Assembly: GCA_029582165.1 (NCBI GenBank) | Contig: CM055886.1 | Coordinates: forward strand, 20,170,169-20,234,168 | Direction of reading: 5' to 3' | Source of the DNA: Portulaca oleracea | Taxonomy: Eukaryota > Streptophyta > Magnoliopsida > Caryophyllales > Portulacaceae | DNA: 64,000 nucleotides | In this document: positions 21,659-32,032 of the stretch, one piece after another | Position numbering within the stretch: position 1 is the stretch's first letter | Layout: each line of letters starts with the position of its first letter | Notes under the pieces: model-generated | Seen by the model: only the letters and a program-made list of their open reading frames with translations | Databases searched by the model: none | Told to the model about the DNA's origin: nothing | Made by a program: the position numbers and the translations under genes

Positions 21659-22030
21659 TGTAACTTCTTGACCCTTACTAGAGCACAAAATTACTGAGAA
21701 CGGCTTGAAGGATTGACGATTGATCCTAAAAATCACCATAGATCCTTTTAGCCTGCTTTGTTTTCAATCACACGCTGCCTTAGAAAACTTCCTAAGATGT
21801 CACCCATCCTAACATTCTCAAACCAAGCACACTTAACTATTGAATTCTTAAGAGATGAGTTTCCTAAAAGAAAGATGTACCTTGGTGATATAAGTAATAA
21901 TTTCAACATTTTTACTTCACAATTGAACTATATCCAATTTATTACGTACAATCACTCTTACTTAAGATCACAACGTCCTCATTGTGCCTCAGAATCGACC
22001 AACTTGTGTATCCTGTTAGATAGCGGCCCA
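21659..22030. mobile_element. Cassandra-like LTR segment 1 with 5S rRNA-like core
   Basis: The segment begins near TGTAAC. At 21780-21850 the plus strand carries the reverse complement of plant 5S rRNA landmarks: AAAACTTCCTA, GTCACCCATCCTA, CCAAGCACACTTAACT and GAATTCTTA. In 5S rRNA these correspond to TAGGATGGGTGACC and AGTTAAGCGTGCTTGG, which include the internal Pol III control region. 5S-derived sequence within LTRs is the hallmark of Cassandra TRIM elements. The copy is diverged, and its edges are approximate. Confidence 0.65.
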
Positions 22031-22126
22031 ATCTAGAATCTTTTTTTCCGCTAGGTGATTGTCAATGGATTCGCCATCCACAGGTACAGCTCATGGTCGT
22101 CTTTGATAGCATTTATAACAACCCTA

Positions 22127-22433
22127 CTCCTTATGCACTATGGACAATATTGAGCAAAACTTTAAGTATTGACAATTAACCCCGTAAATCGCCAGAAGTC
22201 CTTTCAGCGCGCTTTGTCCTCACTCAGACGCAATTTAGGAAAACTTCCCATGAGGTTACACATCCAAGAGTACTCATAGTCAATCACACTTAATTGTGGA
22301 TTTTTCAAGAAATGTATTTCCTAAATAGAAGTAATAGCAGATAAAATCCCAAGTAATCAGATATTTGACTATATATACAACACCTAGGTTGCCGGTTAGG
22401 GTGAGAAATTCCAATTATTTCCACGTGGTATCA
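22127..22433. mobile_element. Cassandra-like LTR segment 2 with 5S rRNA-like core
   Basis: A second, independently decayed 5S-like core lies at 22225-22315 (AGGAAAACTTCCCATGAGGT, ACACATCCAAGAGTACTC, CAATCACACTTAATTGTGGA). It is preceded by the same leader as segment 1 (GATTGACGATTGATCC versus TATTGACAATTAACCC; CCTTTTAGCCTGCTTTG versus CCTTTCAGCGCGCTTTG). It is followed by a TATA-like TATATATACAAC and then by a primer-site-like GTGGTATCAAGAG at 22435-22447. The last could belong either to this element or to the adjacent old Copia. Confidence 0.6.
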
Positions 22434-22497
22434 AGAGATAAGGTTTGAATTTTTTTTTCCTTTGTACTCTCACAACTTTTTTTTTCAGTACACCATA

Positions 22498-22787
22498 GAT
22501 GGGTTAGGTTAGGTTCTGACTATTATAATTTTGGTGATACTCTCACTCATCTACATGACATTAAAGTTCTAATGATATTTGCACTAATCTTTTGGTTCAT
22601 GAACAATGTCTGATATTCGTTAAATGGTGTGACAATGGTACAATTCCACACTCTACCTTTGTTACCACTATGATAATTTTGGTTAGGTTAGGCTAGGTTT
22701 TGACTATGATAATTTTGGTGATACTCTCACTCATCTACACGACATTAAAGTTTTAATGATATTTGCACTAATCTTTTGGTTCATGAA
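22498..22787 (+). pseudogene. gag: 5' part of old Copia gag (host of element B), tandemly duplicated
   Basis: Plus-strand gag remnant upstream of element B. About 180 bp is duplicated in tandem: unit 1 at 22500-22680 and unit 2 starting at 22681, cut by element B at 22787 and resuming at 29464 (shared GATACTCTCACTCATCTACA and TTGCACTAATCTTTTGGTTC). Fragments such as the NLLVHEQ-like capsid end can be read with frame changes. With 29464-30460 this forms one interrupted Copia copy. Confidence 0.65.
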
Positions 22788-23021
22788 TGTGAAATGAGGT
22801 AAGAATGAGAGAAGTCTTGGGAACTGATTATGTTCTCATTGCCAAAATAGAAACAATACAGCCTTATATATAGGGAGAAGCAAAGGAAAAGAGAATCAAG
22901 AAAAATATCAAGATCTTGAATACAAAGGACAAGCTAAATTAGCCTTGCATCGAGCTAAGGACCCTAGAACCACTAAGCAGCAGCATATATCAACTAGCAT
23001 ATATCAGCACATATCTTCACA
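22788..23021 (-). repeat. 3' LTR of Copia element B
   Basis: 234 bp, TG..CA ends, abutting the purine tract (plus 23022-23036, with seven C). A TATATATA promoter-like box sits mid-LTR in both copies. Confidence 0.9.
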
Positions 23022-23029
23022 GCCCCCCC

Positions 23030-23600
23030 TCAAGGTGGACTGAGAGGTGATTCGAGCAGACCCAACCTTGAAGATATGAAGTTGTGTTGAAATTCTCCAT
23101 GATTCTTGGTCATAATGTCTGCAAGTTGATCTGAACTAGAGACATGTGCTGTTTTGATGAATCCTTCCTGAACTTTACCTCTCACATAATGACAGTCTTT
23201 TTTTATGTGCTTAGTCCTTTCATGGAATACAAGGTTTTCTGCTATATATTGAGCAGCTTTATTATCACAGTACATCACAATGGGATATGTTAGATGGATA
23301 TGTAAGTCTGCCAATATTTGATCAATCCACTCCAGCTCAGAAACAGTTGCTAACATTGCCCTGTACTCAGCTTCAGTTATGGATTTTGAGACTTTTTTTT
23401 GTTTTTTGTTTTTTTGTTTTCCATGAAACAAGACAAGAGCCAATGAAGATGCAATAGCATGTTAATGACCTGGTAGTGAACTTATAGCTTCCCAATCAGC
23501 ATCAGTGTAGGCTTGAACTTGAAAATAGCTATTTGAAGGATAGAATAGCCCTTTATTGATGCAGTTTTTAAGATATCTATGGACATGTAAGGCTGCTTCA
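23030..23600 (-). pseudogene. RNase H, Copia element B
   Basis: The readable part (23030-23443) has KSITEAEYRAM (the family's SSTEAEYRA), MYCDNKAAQYIA and HERTKHIKKDCHYVR, the Copia RNase H C-terminal half with catalytic acidic residues visible. It ends LADIMTK..LGL. Frames are lost between 23443 and 23610, where the N-terminal half and its junction with RT lie. Confidence 0.85.
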
Positions 23601-23609
23601 AGGTGTTGG

Positions 23610-25448
23610 TCAGTAGGAGTTTGGAGAAATTGAGATAAATGTTAAACTGCATAGCTTATATCTGGTCTTGTGAGAGAGGTATAAGAGTCTTCCTATCAAT
23701 CTTCTGTAAATGGTTGCATCTGTAAGAGGAGTGCCTGAATCAATGGATAGCTTGAGCCCAGTAGGTAAGGGAAACTTTGCTGGTTTGCAGCTGGTGAGGC
23801 CTGCATCAGATAAAATATCAACTATAAATTTTCTTTGATTTAGAAAAATGTCTTCCTTGCATCTACTTATTTCAATGCCAAGAAAGAATCTTGCTAGTCC
23901 AAGATCTTTAATGGTAAAAGTGATGTGCATGCTTTCTTTGAGTGTTTTGATCCCTTCAATATCATCTCCAATGATGAGCAAATCATCTACATAAACCAAT
24001 ACATAGATGCACCCAGTGTTAGTGACTTTAGTGAAGAGAGAATAATCACTTTTGGATTGAGAGAAACCTTTCTTAGACAGAAACTTAGTTAATTCAAAGT
24101 TCCATTGTCTTGAGGCCTGTTTCAATCCATAAAGTGATTTGATCAACTTACAGACTTGGCTTGGTGCAGCTTTAGAATAGCCTTGAGGTGGAACCATATA
24201 AATTTCTTCATCAATGAATCCATGCAGAAATGCATTATTTATGTCTAATTGATGCAAATCCCATTTCTTTATGGTGGCTAAGGCAAGAAAAATTCTTACA
24301 GTTCCAAGTTTAGCAACAGGAGAGAAAGTATGCTTATAGTCTTTGTCTTTTATTTGAAGGAAACCTCTTATGACAAGTCTGGCCTTGTATCTTTCAATGG
24401 TGCCATTTGGTCTGAATTTTACCTTATATACCCATTTTGATGAAAGAGCCTTTTTATCTGATGGAAGGGTGGTGAGGACCCAAGTTCCATTGGCTTCTAA
24501 GGCACTTAACTCCTTTTCCATGGCTTCAACCCATTTTGGGTGTTTGATAGCTTGCTCATAAGAGTTTGGCTCTGGTGTCTGCACGACAACTGCTAGGGAT
24601 GTGATATAATCTTCTATCATGTGATTGAATTGAGCTTTGGTGAAAAGAGGATAAGTGACACTAGTGTTGAAGCTATGTGACTGAGAGGAAGTAGTTCTAT
24701 GCTTTTGTTGAGTTTGAGTATAATCTTTTAGCCATGCTGGTGGGTTTCTAGGTCTGTTGGATCTTCTAGGTTGAATTTGTTCTTGACAGGGTTCCTCAAT
24801 ATTCACTGGGTCAGGAATCTCAGTGTCTGAATGATCAGTAATGTTACATGTTGCATTGTCAGAAGCTGAAACATGTTCAAGATCATCAGCAGAATCAGAA
24901 ACTATATTGTTTTCAGGTAAAACATCATCATTGTTAGTAAAATCAGGATGATCTCTATTAGCTGACTCAGAATAAGTTGGGTAGAATTCCCATAAGACAA
25001 AATTATCACAAGCAGGGCTATTAGTATTATTTTTAAAAGGGAGAATATCTTCTCTGAATATGACATCCCTGGAGTGAAAAATTCTTTTAGTTTGCAAGTC
25101 ATAAAGTTTATATCCAAAGGTATAACCTAGAAGGATACATTTAGCAGCTCTAGGTTCCATTTTGTCTTTATTTTTCAAATCAACAGCAAAGCATAAGGAT
25201 CCTATGGTCTTGAGACTATTTAGGTTAGGCTTAGCACCATGGAGAAGTTCATAAGGACTTTTCCAGTTTAACTTAGCCATAGGTAGCATATTAATAATGA
25301 GTTGAAACAAGAACACATTCTCCCCAAAATCTTTTGGGAAGAGAGGCATGAAACCTAAGAGCTCTTGCTGTGTCAAGCAAGTGTCTGTGCTTCCTCTCAA
25401 CCACCCCATTCTGTTGAGGGGTGTAAGGGACAGATTTTTGATGAACAA
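23610..25448 (-). pseudogene. pol: Integrase C-terminus and reverse transcriptase, Copia element B
   Basis: A 612-codon frame covers the integrase C-terminal half (KSPYELLHGAKPNLNSLKT, then SRDVIF) and a nearly complete Copia RT: NGTWVLTTLP, SKWVYKVKF, LDINNAFLHG with the family's palm motif, and VYVDDLLIIGDD with the catalytic YVDD. The first 25 codons are in a shifted frame: MGWLRGSTDTCLTQQ is the out-of-frame reading of NGVVERKHRHLLDTA. The frame ends early at SPNSY. The integrase catalytic DD portion lies beyond the solo LTR. Confidence 0.88.
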
Positions 25449-25460
25449 TCCCTAAATCTG

Positions 25461-27089
25461 TGTTTCGTCCGCAATACAGTGCGGGAATTGTATCGTATGC
25501 ACAGGGAGCAAGGTCTTTTCGTCAAAACTATTACTATTATGCTTAGTTTAAGGTAATAAAACGATTAAGCAGGGGAAAAGGGAACAAAGATAAATTATCG
25601 GCCGAAAACAGAGGAAAAGAGGCTCAAGGGTTGGTATCGCCTCCTAATAGTCACCCTAATCACTGGAAAGCCTCAATCAAGACACTAAGCCGGGATAGAG
25701 GTTAGGTTATTGCAAGGATTAGAGCCACTCCGGGGCCTCTCCCGAGGTGTACCCGGATTTAACCATTGAGGTTCGTCCACTAAATGAATGAGGACTTGCC
25801 AAGAGGGCTTGATGTGCAATTCACCCTACCCGAGCTTCTCCACTAAATGAATGAGGAGTTGCTCGGGTATCCATCCAATTGCCCTAAGGATTGTGTTTAA
25901 GTAGGTTTAGCGGGCTTCCACTACTTACTAAACCCCACAACCAAGAGAGCTTTTGGATGAAAACCTCATAAACAAGGCTTAATGCCCTAACTAAGTCAAA
26001 CCTTAGAAACGGGATCCCATTAGAGGCTAAACCTCCCCCTAAACCTTAAGGGTACTAGCCACTAATCATAATGATAAACAATAAAACTAACAAGCTTAAC
26101 ATAAGAACCCTAAGCATGATATCTAGAAGAGGGAACACAACAAGATTAAACACAAACACTAGTTAAAACAATAATTAAGAGAGAGTAAATGGAGGCTTAC
26201 CCAAAATAGGATGATAATAATAATAAAAAAGATGAAAGAACACCAAAACTTGAATAAATACTTCTTCAAAATAAATGCTTCTTCAAAATGCAATAATCCA
26301 AACCAAGGATACCCAAAGAAAGACAAGTTTTTGTGATTAAAATGAGAAGATCCCCTTAGGGAAGAGTGCTAAGCTCTCTACAAAGCAAAGATGAACAGTG
26401 AACAAAAGATAACTAGGTTTAGTTTTGGACCGAGCTTAAATACATTGGGAGAAAAATAACTAAAACGCGTCGTTTTGGCCTCGAAATTCCATTCGGACAG
26501 GATCGTCACGGGCGCTACTCTGAGTCGTCACGCCCGTGACGTGGCGATTTCAAAATCTCGAACAAGAAGTCTTCGCTAGGGTCACGGGCGTTACCACAAG
26601 CCGTCACGCCCGTGACCTCCTGGGTTTCAGCAACTTCAGGAATTCCTTCAGATGGGTCACGGGCGCTACAAAGGATCGTCACGCCCGTGACCGCTCTCGG
26701 CAAAATGGGAGAAATTTTGCTGAAATTAGTCACGGGCGCTACCAATGGGGGTCACGCCCGTGACCTCCTGGGTTTCAGCAACTTCTTTTTTCTTCTTTTG
26801 TCATGGGCATTACCCTTGGGGGGTAATGACCGTGACCTCCTGGGTTTCCTTGACTCCTCTTTGCCTTAGCTCCAGGACGGGAGCCACTCCGAAAATTCCC
26901 GGGGTTGCTTCCTTGAATTCCCGAGTCGGGTTCTCGACGACGTCGACCAAGCAACTCCCAATGCCTCGGACCTAAACTAACCTGCATGAAACTAAAGGAA
27001 AACAGATAAGCGGCAACTATTGAGGAGGGTAACGAGCAATAATTCTAAGTAAGAGGAGCGATACTTAGGCTCAAAATCGAGCCTAAACA
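25461..27089. mobile_element. Solo LTR, 1629 bp, nested in element B integrase
   Basis: The ends TGTTTCGTCC..CCTAAACA are flanked by the exact 5-bp duplication ATCTG (25456-25460 and 27090-27094). Deleting it and one duplication rejoins the integrase reading between NGTEFLN-like codons and GIVHQKSVPYTPQQNG. No internal region, primer site or ORF is present, so this is what unequal recombination between two LTRs leaves. The large LTR suggests a Gypsy parent, but no pol is available to confirm it. Internal features include a duplicated CTCCACTAAATGAATGAGGA motif (about 25780 and 25840) and a palindrome array. Confidence 0.85.
26505..26840. repeat. Array of five palindromic units, about 75-bp period
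   Basis: Each unit is GTCACGGGCGYTAC, 8-9 spacer bases, then GTCACGCCCGTGAC, so the arms can pair. Starts are at 26505, 26581, 26656, 26729 and 26800 (spacings 76, 75, 73, 71). Four of the units are followed by CTCCTGGGTTTC or related sequence. The fifth is decayed (GTCATGGGCATTAC..GTAATGACCGTGAC), yet its two arms have changed together and still pair in part. Confidence 0.9.
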
Positions 27090-27125
27090 ATCTGAAAACA
27101 AATGATGGCAAGATTTGTTGAGGAA

Positions 27126-27900
27126 TTATGTACCATTGTCAGTCCTCACCATGACAACATTGGTCTTAAATTGAGTTCTGACCATTGTCAAGAACTTCTG
27201 TATTACATTGCACACATGGGTTTTATCAGATAAAAGGTGAGTCCAAGTGTTTCTTGAATAATCATCCACAAAGGTCAAAAAATATGAGGAGCCATCAATA
27301 TTAAGTGTCCTAAGGGACCCCAAAGATCAATATGAAGCAGCTGAAAATGCAAGAGGTTTGAATAGAACTTTTAGGAAAAGGCAATCTGTGAGCCTTTGCT
27401 AGAACACAGGTTTCACAAAAGAAATCATCAACTTTAACATCCTTACATTCTGGTATATGTATCATCTTAGAAACAGAAGCATGTCCAAGCCTATTATGTA
27501 AAATGTGTAACAAAGATTTACTAGAAAATTGGTGTGTCTTAAGGTCAGAGGCAGTAGAAAGACAAAGCTTTTGAGATTGTCTGCTAGAATCAGGATAAGT
27601 CTTGAATAATCTAGTAGAAGTCCCCACTTTGGCAACAATCCTTTTAGTTGAAAGATCCTAAAAAATACAGTAATTAGGATAGAAATGCAAAGATAATCTT
27701 TGATCATTTAAAAGCTTCAAAACAGATAAGAGATTGTATCTAAACTCAGGAACAAATAAGACTCCTTGTAATTTAACTTGATCTGTTAAATTGACATCAC
27801 CAATCTTAGTAACTATTTTTAAAGAACCATCAGGAAGAACAACCTGTGTTGGTTTAGTCAGGTTTTGGACATTATGCAAGATAGATAGCTCAAATGTCAT
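27126..27900 (-). pseudogene. Pre-integrase and integrase N-terminus, Copia element B
   Basis: 27658-27900 reads the protease-to-pre-integrase linker (GVLFVPEFRYNLLSV). 27310-27627 carries the integrase zinc-binding region, HNRLGHASVSKM with FFCETCVLAKAHRLPF, an HHCC-type arrangement. 27126-27323 shows FVDDYSRNTW and VVMVRTDNGT, holding the first two acidic positions of the catalytic core. Frame changes separate the three pieces, and the frame ends in a stop just before the solo LTR. Confidence 0.85.
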
Positions 27901-29168
27901 GTGATCACTAGCTCCTATGTCTATGACCTAATGATGTTTTTCCTTTTGCAAATGGAAATACTTATTAATTGTGTTACCTACAAACTGAGGATTATCAGCA
28001 AACTTAGCAAAAGCTTTACCAGCAGGTTCCTTTTCTTTGTTGATTCTTGCTACCTCCAGTACCAAGGCTCTTAAAAATTTTCTATCAAATCTTGATATAG
28101 AGTTGGAAGGTTCATCTACTTCATTACTCTCCGGGGGGTATCCTCGATCTTTTGCACATTTCCAGCCAGTTTTTGGAGTTTGACCCTTTTGCTTGGTCTC
28201 CCTAGGCCCAGTGTACCAATCTGGGTAGCCAACAAGAAGGAAACACTAATCCTCAGTGTGCCCTGTCTTTTTGCAACAGTTACAGTTGCTTTTATCTTTC
28301 CTGGCATCTTTACTATTTTTGCTGTTTTTGGCCAAGAAGGATGAGGAAACTCCATCACTTTCTTGATTCTTTCTGACAAAGGCAGCAAACTCATTCATGT
28401 GGCCAATCCCTGAGGTACTCTGCTTCTGTCTCTCTACTCTTTGAATAAGGTTGTGGGCTTTATTGATAGTGGGTAAGGGTTATGACATAAGAATTTGGTC
28501 TCTCATGTTATCATATCGATCATTAAGATGAAGCAAGAACTGCATCAGCTTCTTCTTTTGATCAATATCATAAGCATGTTTTATGGAGAGGCAAGTTTTA
28601 GTACAAGTGCAAATTGGAAATTCTGAAATGTCAGCTAGCTGATCCCACAATCTCTTAATTTTGTGAAGTACACAACCACAGAATCATCATTTTGATAGAG
28701 TTCATTTATTTCTTTCTCCAAGTGGAACATTAAAGGCCCATTAGATTGCCCAAAACGTTCAGACAAGTCACTCCAAAGGTTTTGAGCAGAATCAACATAG
28801 ATAAAGGCATCAGACAGGTCGGGTGTCATAGAGTTCAGTATCCTACTTACAACCATGGAGTCGCATTTGATCCACTGCTAGTATGTGGGTGCACCAATTG
28901 CAGGCTTTGCACAACTTCCATCTATGAATCCGATTTTCACCTTGATCTTGAGGGCCATCTTAACTACCTTATTCCACTTTTGGAAGTTTGATCCATTAAA
29001 CTTCAGAGTAGTGAGAGGTATGCCAGGATGGTCAGAGGGGTGTAGGAATAGAGGGTCATTATTGTATTCCTCTCGAACCTGGATTGCTATTTCTGCGGTT
29101 TCAGATGTAGCCGCCATAGTTGCTAAGGAAAAACAACAATTTCTTGAACAATAATCAGTTTTGATCAA
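27901..29168 (-). pseudogene. gag: Gag and protease, Copia element B
   Basis: The N-terminus contains SDHPGIPLTTLKFNGSNFQK W, the Retrotran_gag_3-type start, followed by a TAG at the APTY codon and a continuing frame (ILNSMTPDLSDAFIYVD, LWSDLSERFGQ). A frameshift follows FTKLR near 28640. The zinc knuckle near 28255 reads CNCCKKTGHTED-stop-C, so its last Cys is separated by a nonsense codon. The protease motif near 27915 is DIGA rather than DTG/DSG, with a stop three residues upstream. All catalytic steps would fail. Confidence 0.85.
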
Positions 29169-29219
29169 GGGGGGTTTTGAGAGGAAAGAACCAGATCGAG
29201 CCTAAGGGCTCTAATACCA

Positions 29220-29458
29220 TGTGAAATAAGGTAAGAATGAGAGAAGTCTTGGGAAGTGATTATGTTCTCATTGCCAAAATAGAAACAATACAACCCTATA
29301 TATAGGGAAAAGCAAAGGAAATTAAAAGAGAATCAAGAAAGATATCAAGATCTTGAACACAAAGGACAAGCTAAATTAGCCTTGCATCGAGCTAAGGACC
29401 CTAGAACAACTAAGCAGCGGCATATATCAGCTAGCATATTTCAACACATATCTTCACA
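29220..29458 (-). repeat. 5' LTR of Copia element B
   Basis: 239 bp, starting TGTGAAATAAGG and ending CTTCACA. On the minus strand it is followed directly by the primer site TGGTATTAGAGC (plus 29208-29219). Confidence 0.9.
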
Positions 29459-29463
29459 ATGAA

Positions 29464-30460
29464 CAATGTCAGATATTCGTTAAATGGTGAGACAATGGTA
29501 CAATTCCACACTCTACCTTCGTTACAACTACTAGTGACACTAGCTCTGGTGTTGGGAGAGGAAAGGGTTAGAATAGTCGTAATAACCGTGGGAGAAATCA
29601 CACGTTTAACAGAGGAAAGAAGGCCAACAATACCTCTTTTGTACCTCCCATCCCATTTAATAATGGTGTGCCTACAGGTTCTATCTTATATGATTCGGTT
29701 GTTTCCATGTCTTCTGTTCATTGTGTTTCTGTATCCTGAGCTAACTATTTATCTACAGGTAACAAACCGTTTGAGGAAATGTTGGGTTATGTTCCTAATA
29801 TTCTTTGTCATATTTGTCATTTACCTGGTCACTCTGCAATTGTCTGTTCCATTTGTTATCAACAATGTCTTCCCACTCTTGCCTCTTTTGCGCCTATTGA
29901 GCTAAGTGAGAGCCTGTAGTACCCAGACTCAGCTTAAACATCCTACATGACCCCTAATGGAGGTATTCTCTCCACTAAATCTCCTTATTCTAGTACTGGA
30001 AAGGTTCGAGTTGGTGATGGTACCTTATTACCCATTGCTAACATTGGTAAATTTGCTCTCCAAACCCCAAGCAAGTCATTGACACTAAATTCTATATTGC
30101 ATATTACTGCTCTTAAATGAAAAAACTTTAATCGATATGTCATCTATGTCGGGATAAAAATTGTCATGTCCAGTTTATTAATCCTCTTTCCGTGTCAAGG
30201 ACAACACCACTAGTGATGTCCTCTTACAGGGCCCCAATCATGGTGACGTTTATCATGTGCATGTTCGACATCTTTCACAACATGTCCATGCTTTCTTCTA
30301 TTTTGACTGATTATACTAAAGTATGGCATCAATGTTTGGGACATTCTGGTTCTCATGTTTGGACACTCTTAGGAAAAACAATGTCGCTAAAACTGTTTGT
30401 TTTCAGGACAACTGTGTCACTTGTCGTTTGTCAAAAGCTCAACGTTTGCCTTTTGAGTTA
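29464..30460 (+). pseudogene. 3' part of old Copia gag-protease-pre-integrase (host of element B)
   Basis: The plus strand resumes the interrupted gag after element B. Visible are a Gly/Arg/Asn-rich linker (GRGKG.NSRNNRGRN), a damaged zinc knuckle (CHICHLPGHSAIVC), a protease start (YPDSA..SYMTPNGGIL, family DSGATHHMTP), VRVGDGTLLPIANIG, and the pre-integrase KVWHQ.LGHSGSHV..CVTCRLSKAQRLPF. Frames shift repeatedly. It stops abruptly at the junction with Gypsy element 1 and the rest of pol is absent. Confidence 0.8.
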
Positions 30461-30877
30461 GCTACTTATCATCTTGCATTAACACACATCCCAAGCCTTG
30501 ATGGGACGCATCGCTATATACAACATACTCTCTTCCTTCCTCGGGAAGGGATAACACTGGCGCGGTCGTTAACTTCCCCTTGAGCACTTGGAAGGCTTCT
30601 TCACACTCGTCAGACCATTCGAAACGAGTTGATTTCTTGAGAAGGTTGGTTAATGGTAAGGCCAACTTAGAGAAATTCGGTACGAATCTCCTATAATATC
30701 CTGCCATTCCTAAGAAACTTCGCACTTCGCTGACTGTAGAGGGTCTTGCCCAGCTTTGAACGGCAGAAACCTTGTCAGGTCCACTTGGATCCCTTTATCG
30801 TGACTATATGTCCCAAAATGCTACTTCCTTTAACCAAAACTCACATTTTGAAAACTTGGCGAGCGATTGTCGCTCTC
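30461..30877 (-). pseudogene. RT C-terminus and RNase H start, Gypsy element 1
   Basis: [24 protein letters not shown] is the conserved end of Gypsy RT, then [18 protein letters not shown] and [19 protein letters not shown], the RNase H start with its first catalytic Asp (YSDAS). It then stops at the breakpoint. The 30726-30877 interval is frame-shifted relative to both neighbours. Confidence 0.85.
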
Positions 30878-32032
30878 TTAGAGTCCGGAGAACAATCCTC
30901 GGATGGTTCTCATGTTCCTCTTGACTTGAGAATAGACTAGAATATCATCTATAAATACCACGAACTTATCCAAATAGGGTTTGAACACCCTGTTCATCAG
31001 GTCCATAAACACTGCCGGTGCATTGGTAAGCCCAAAAGGCATCACTGTAAACTCATAGTGACCGTATCTTGTCCTAAAAGCGGTCTTGGGTATATCCTCA
31101 GCTCTAACTCTGAGCTGGTGGTATCCTGATCTCAAATCTATCTTAGAAAACATTCCGGCTCCTTGAAGCTGGTCAAACAAGTCATCAATCCTTGGTAGAG
31201 GGTATTTGTTCTTGATGGTCACCTTATTTAGCTCGCGATAATCGATACATAGCCTTAAACTACCGTCTTTCTTCTTTACAAACAGCACGGGGGCTCCCCA
31301 GGGTGATGTGCTGGGTCTGATGAAACCCTTGATCAAAAGATCATCCAATTGCTCTCTTAATTCCTTAAGCTCTGCAGGCGCCATTCTATACGGTGCCTTA
31401 GATATAGGTCTTGTTCCTGGGATTAGCTCAATCTCAAAATCAATTTCCCTCCTCGGGGGTAGCTTTGTAACTTCTTCTGGGAAGACATCTTGAAAATCAC
31501 GCACTACGGGGATCTCTTCTATCTTGGGCGGAGTCTTCAAATCCTGACTTACAAAACATAGGTAGCCTTCGCACCCATGATTAAGCATCTTTCGAGCCTT
31601 TACGTAGGTTATGATGGGGCACGGGTTAGCTCCTAAGTCCCCAATGAAATGAACTTCCGTACCCGAGGCATTCTTAAGAATGACTATCCCCTCATTACAC
31701 TTGATTTGGGCTTGCGTCGAGATCAACCAATCCATACCCAGAATGATATCAAACTCTTTTAGATCTAACTGAATAAGATTAGCGGGAAATATCTCTGACT
31801 TCAACATGAGTGGAACACCCACAAAACTAGTCGTGCAAAGCATGGTTTGACCATTAGGTAGGCTAATAGAATAATTCACTCTACTGGCTAGATTTTGAAA
31901 CTTTAACTTTGAGGCAACTTTAGTTGAAATAAAAGAATGCGTTGCTCCAGAATCAAATAATGCAGTTAAGGGTTGCATATATATACAACCGTGCGGTGAC
32001 AACCATACCGATTTCGCCTCTTTCTTGCTCAT
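30878..32032 (-). pseudogene. pol: Aspartic protease and reverse transcriptase, Gypsy element 1
   Basis: This 384-codon frame shows [12 protein letters not shown] (protease), the linker [20 protein letters not shown], then [61 protein letters not shown] and [12 protein letters not shown] with catalytic IDD. It leaves frame just after VYS. The first residues overlap the gag frame in another register, which means that a frameshift separates gag from pol around 32000-32050. Confidence 0.88.

Larger units (their letters stand above)
22788..29458 (-). mobile_element. Copia LTR retrotransposon (element B), full-length, degenerate
   Basis: It is bounded by the 5-bp duplication ATGAA (22783-22787 and 29459-29463). 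LTRs of 234 and 239 bp begin TGTGAAAT and end CTTCACA; by eye they differ at about twelve sites plus one small gap. The minus-strand primer site is TGGTATTAGAGC (one change from the usual iMet site) and the polypurine tract is TTGAGGGGGGG. The interior keeps Copia order gag, protease, integrase, RT, RNase H, but carries several stops and frameshifts and a solo LTR inside the integrase. It cannot encode its own enzymes. Confidence 0.92.

Noticed and set aside
21780..22315. Functional 5S rRNA genes
   Set aside because: Both 5S-like cores carry many substitutions and are incomplete; they fit Cassandra LTR remnants rather than rRNA genes.
24370..24561. Plus-strand ORF in the RT region of element B
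   Set aside because: Antisense shadow of reverse transcriptase coding.
26505..26840. CRISPR-like array
   Set aside because: Regularly spaced repeats, but the spacers are themselves similar, and the context is a plant LTR.
26515..26987. Several overlapping ORFs on both strands
   Set aside because: They run through the palindrome array of the solo LTR; GC-rich repeats create open frames on both strands without protein-like content.
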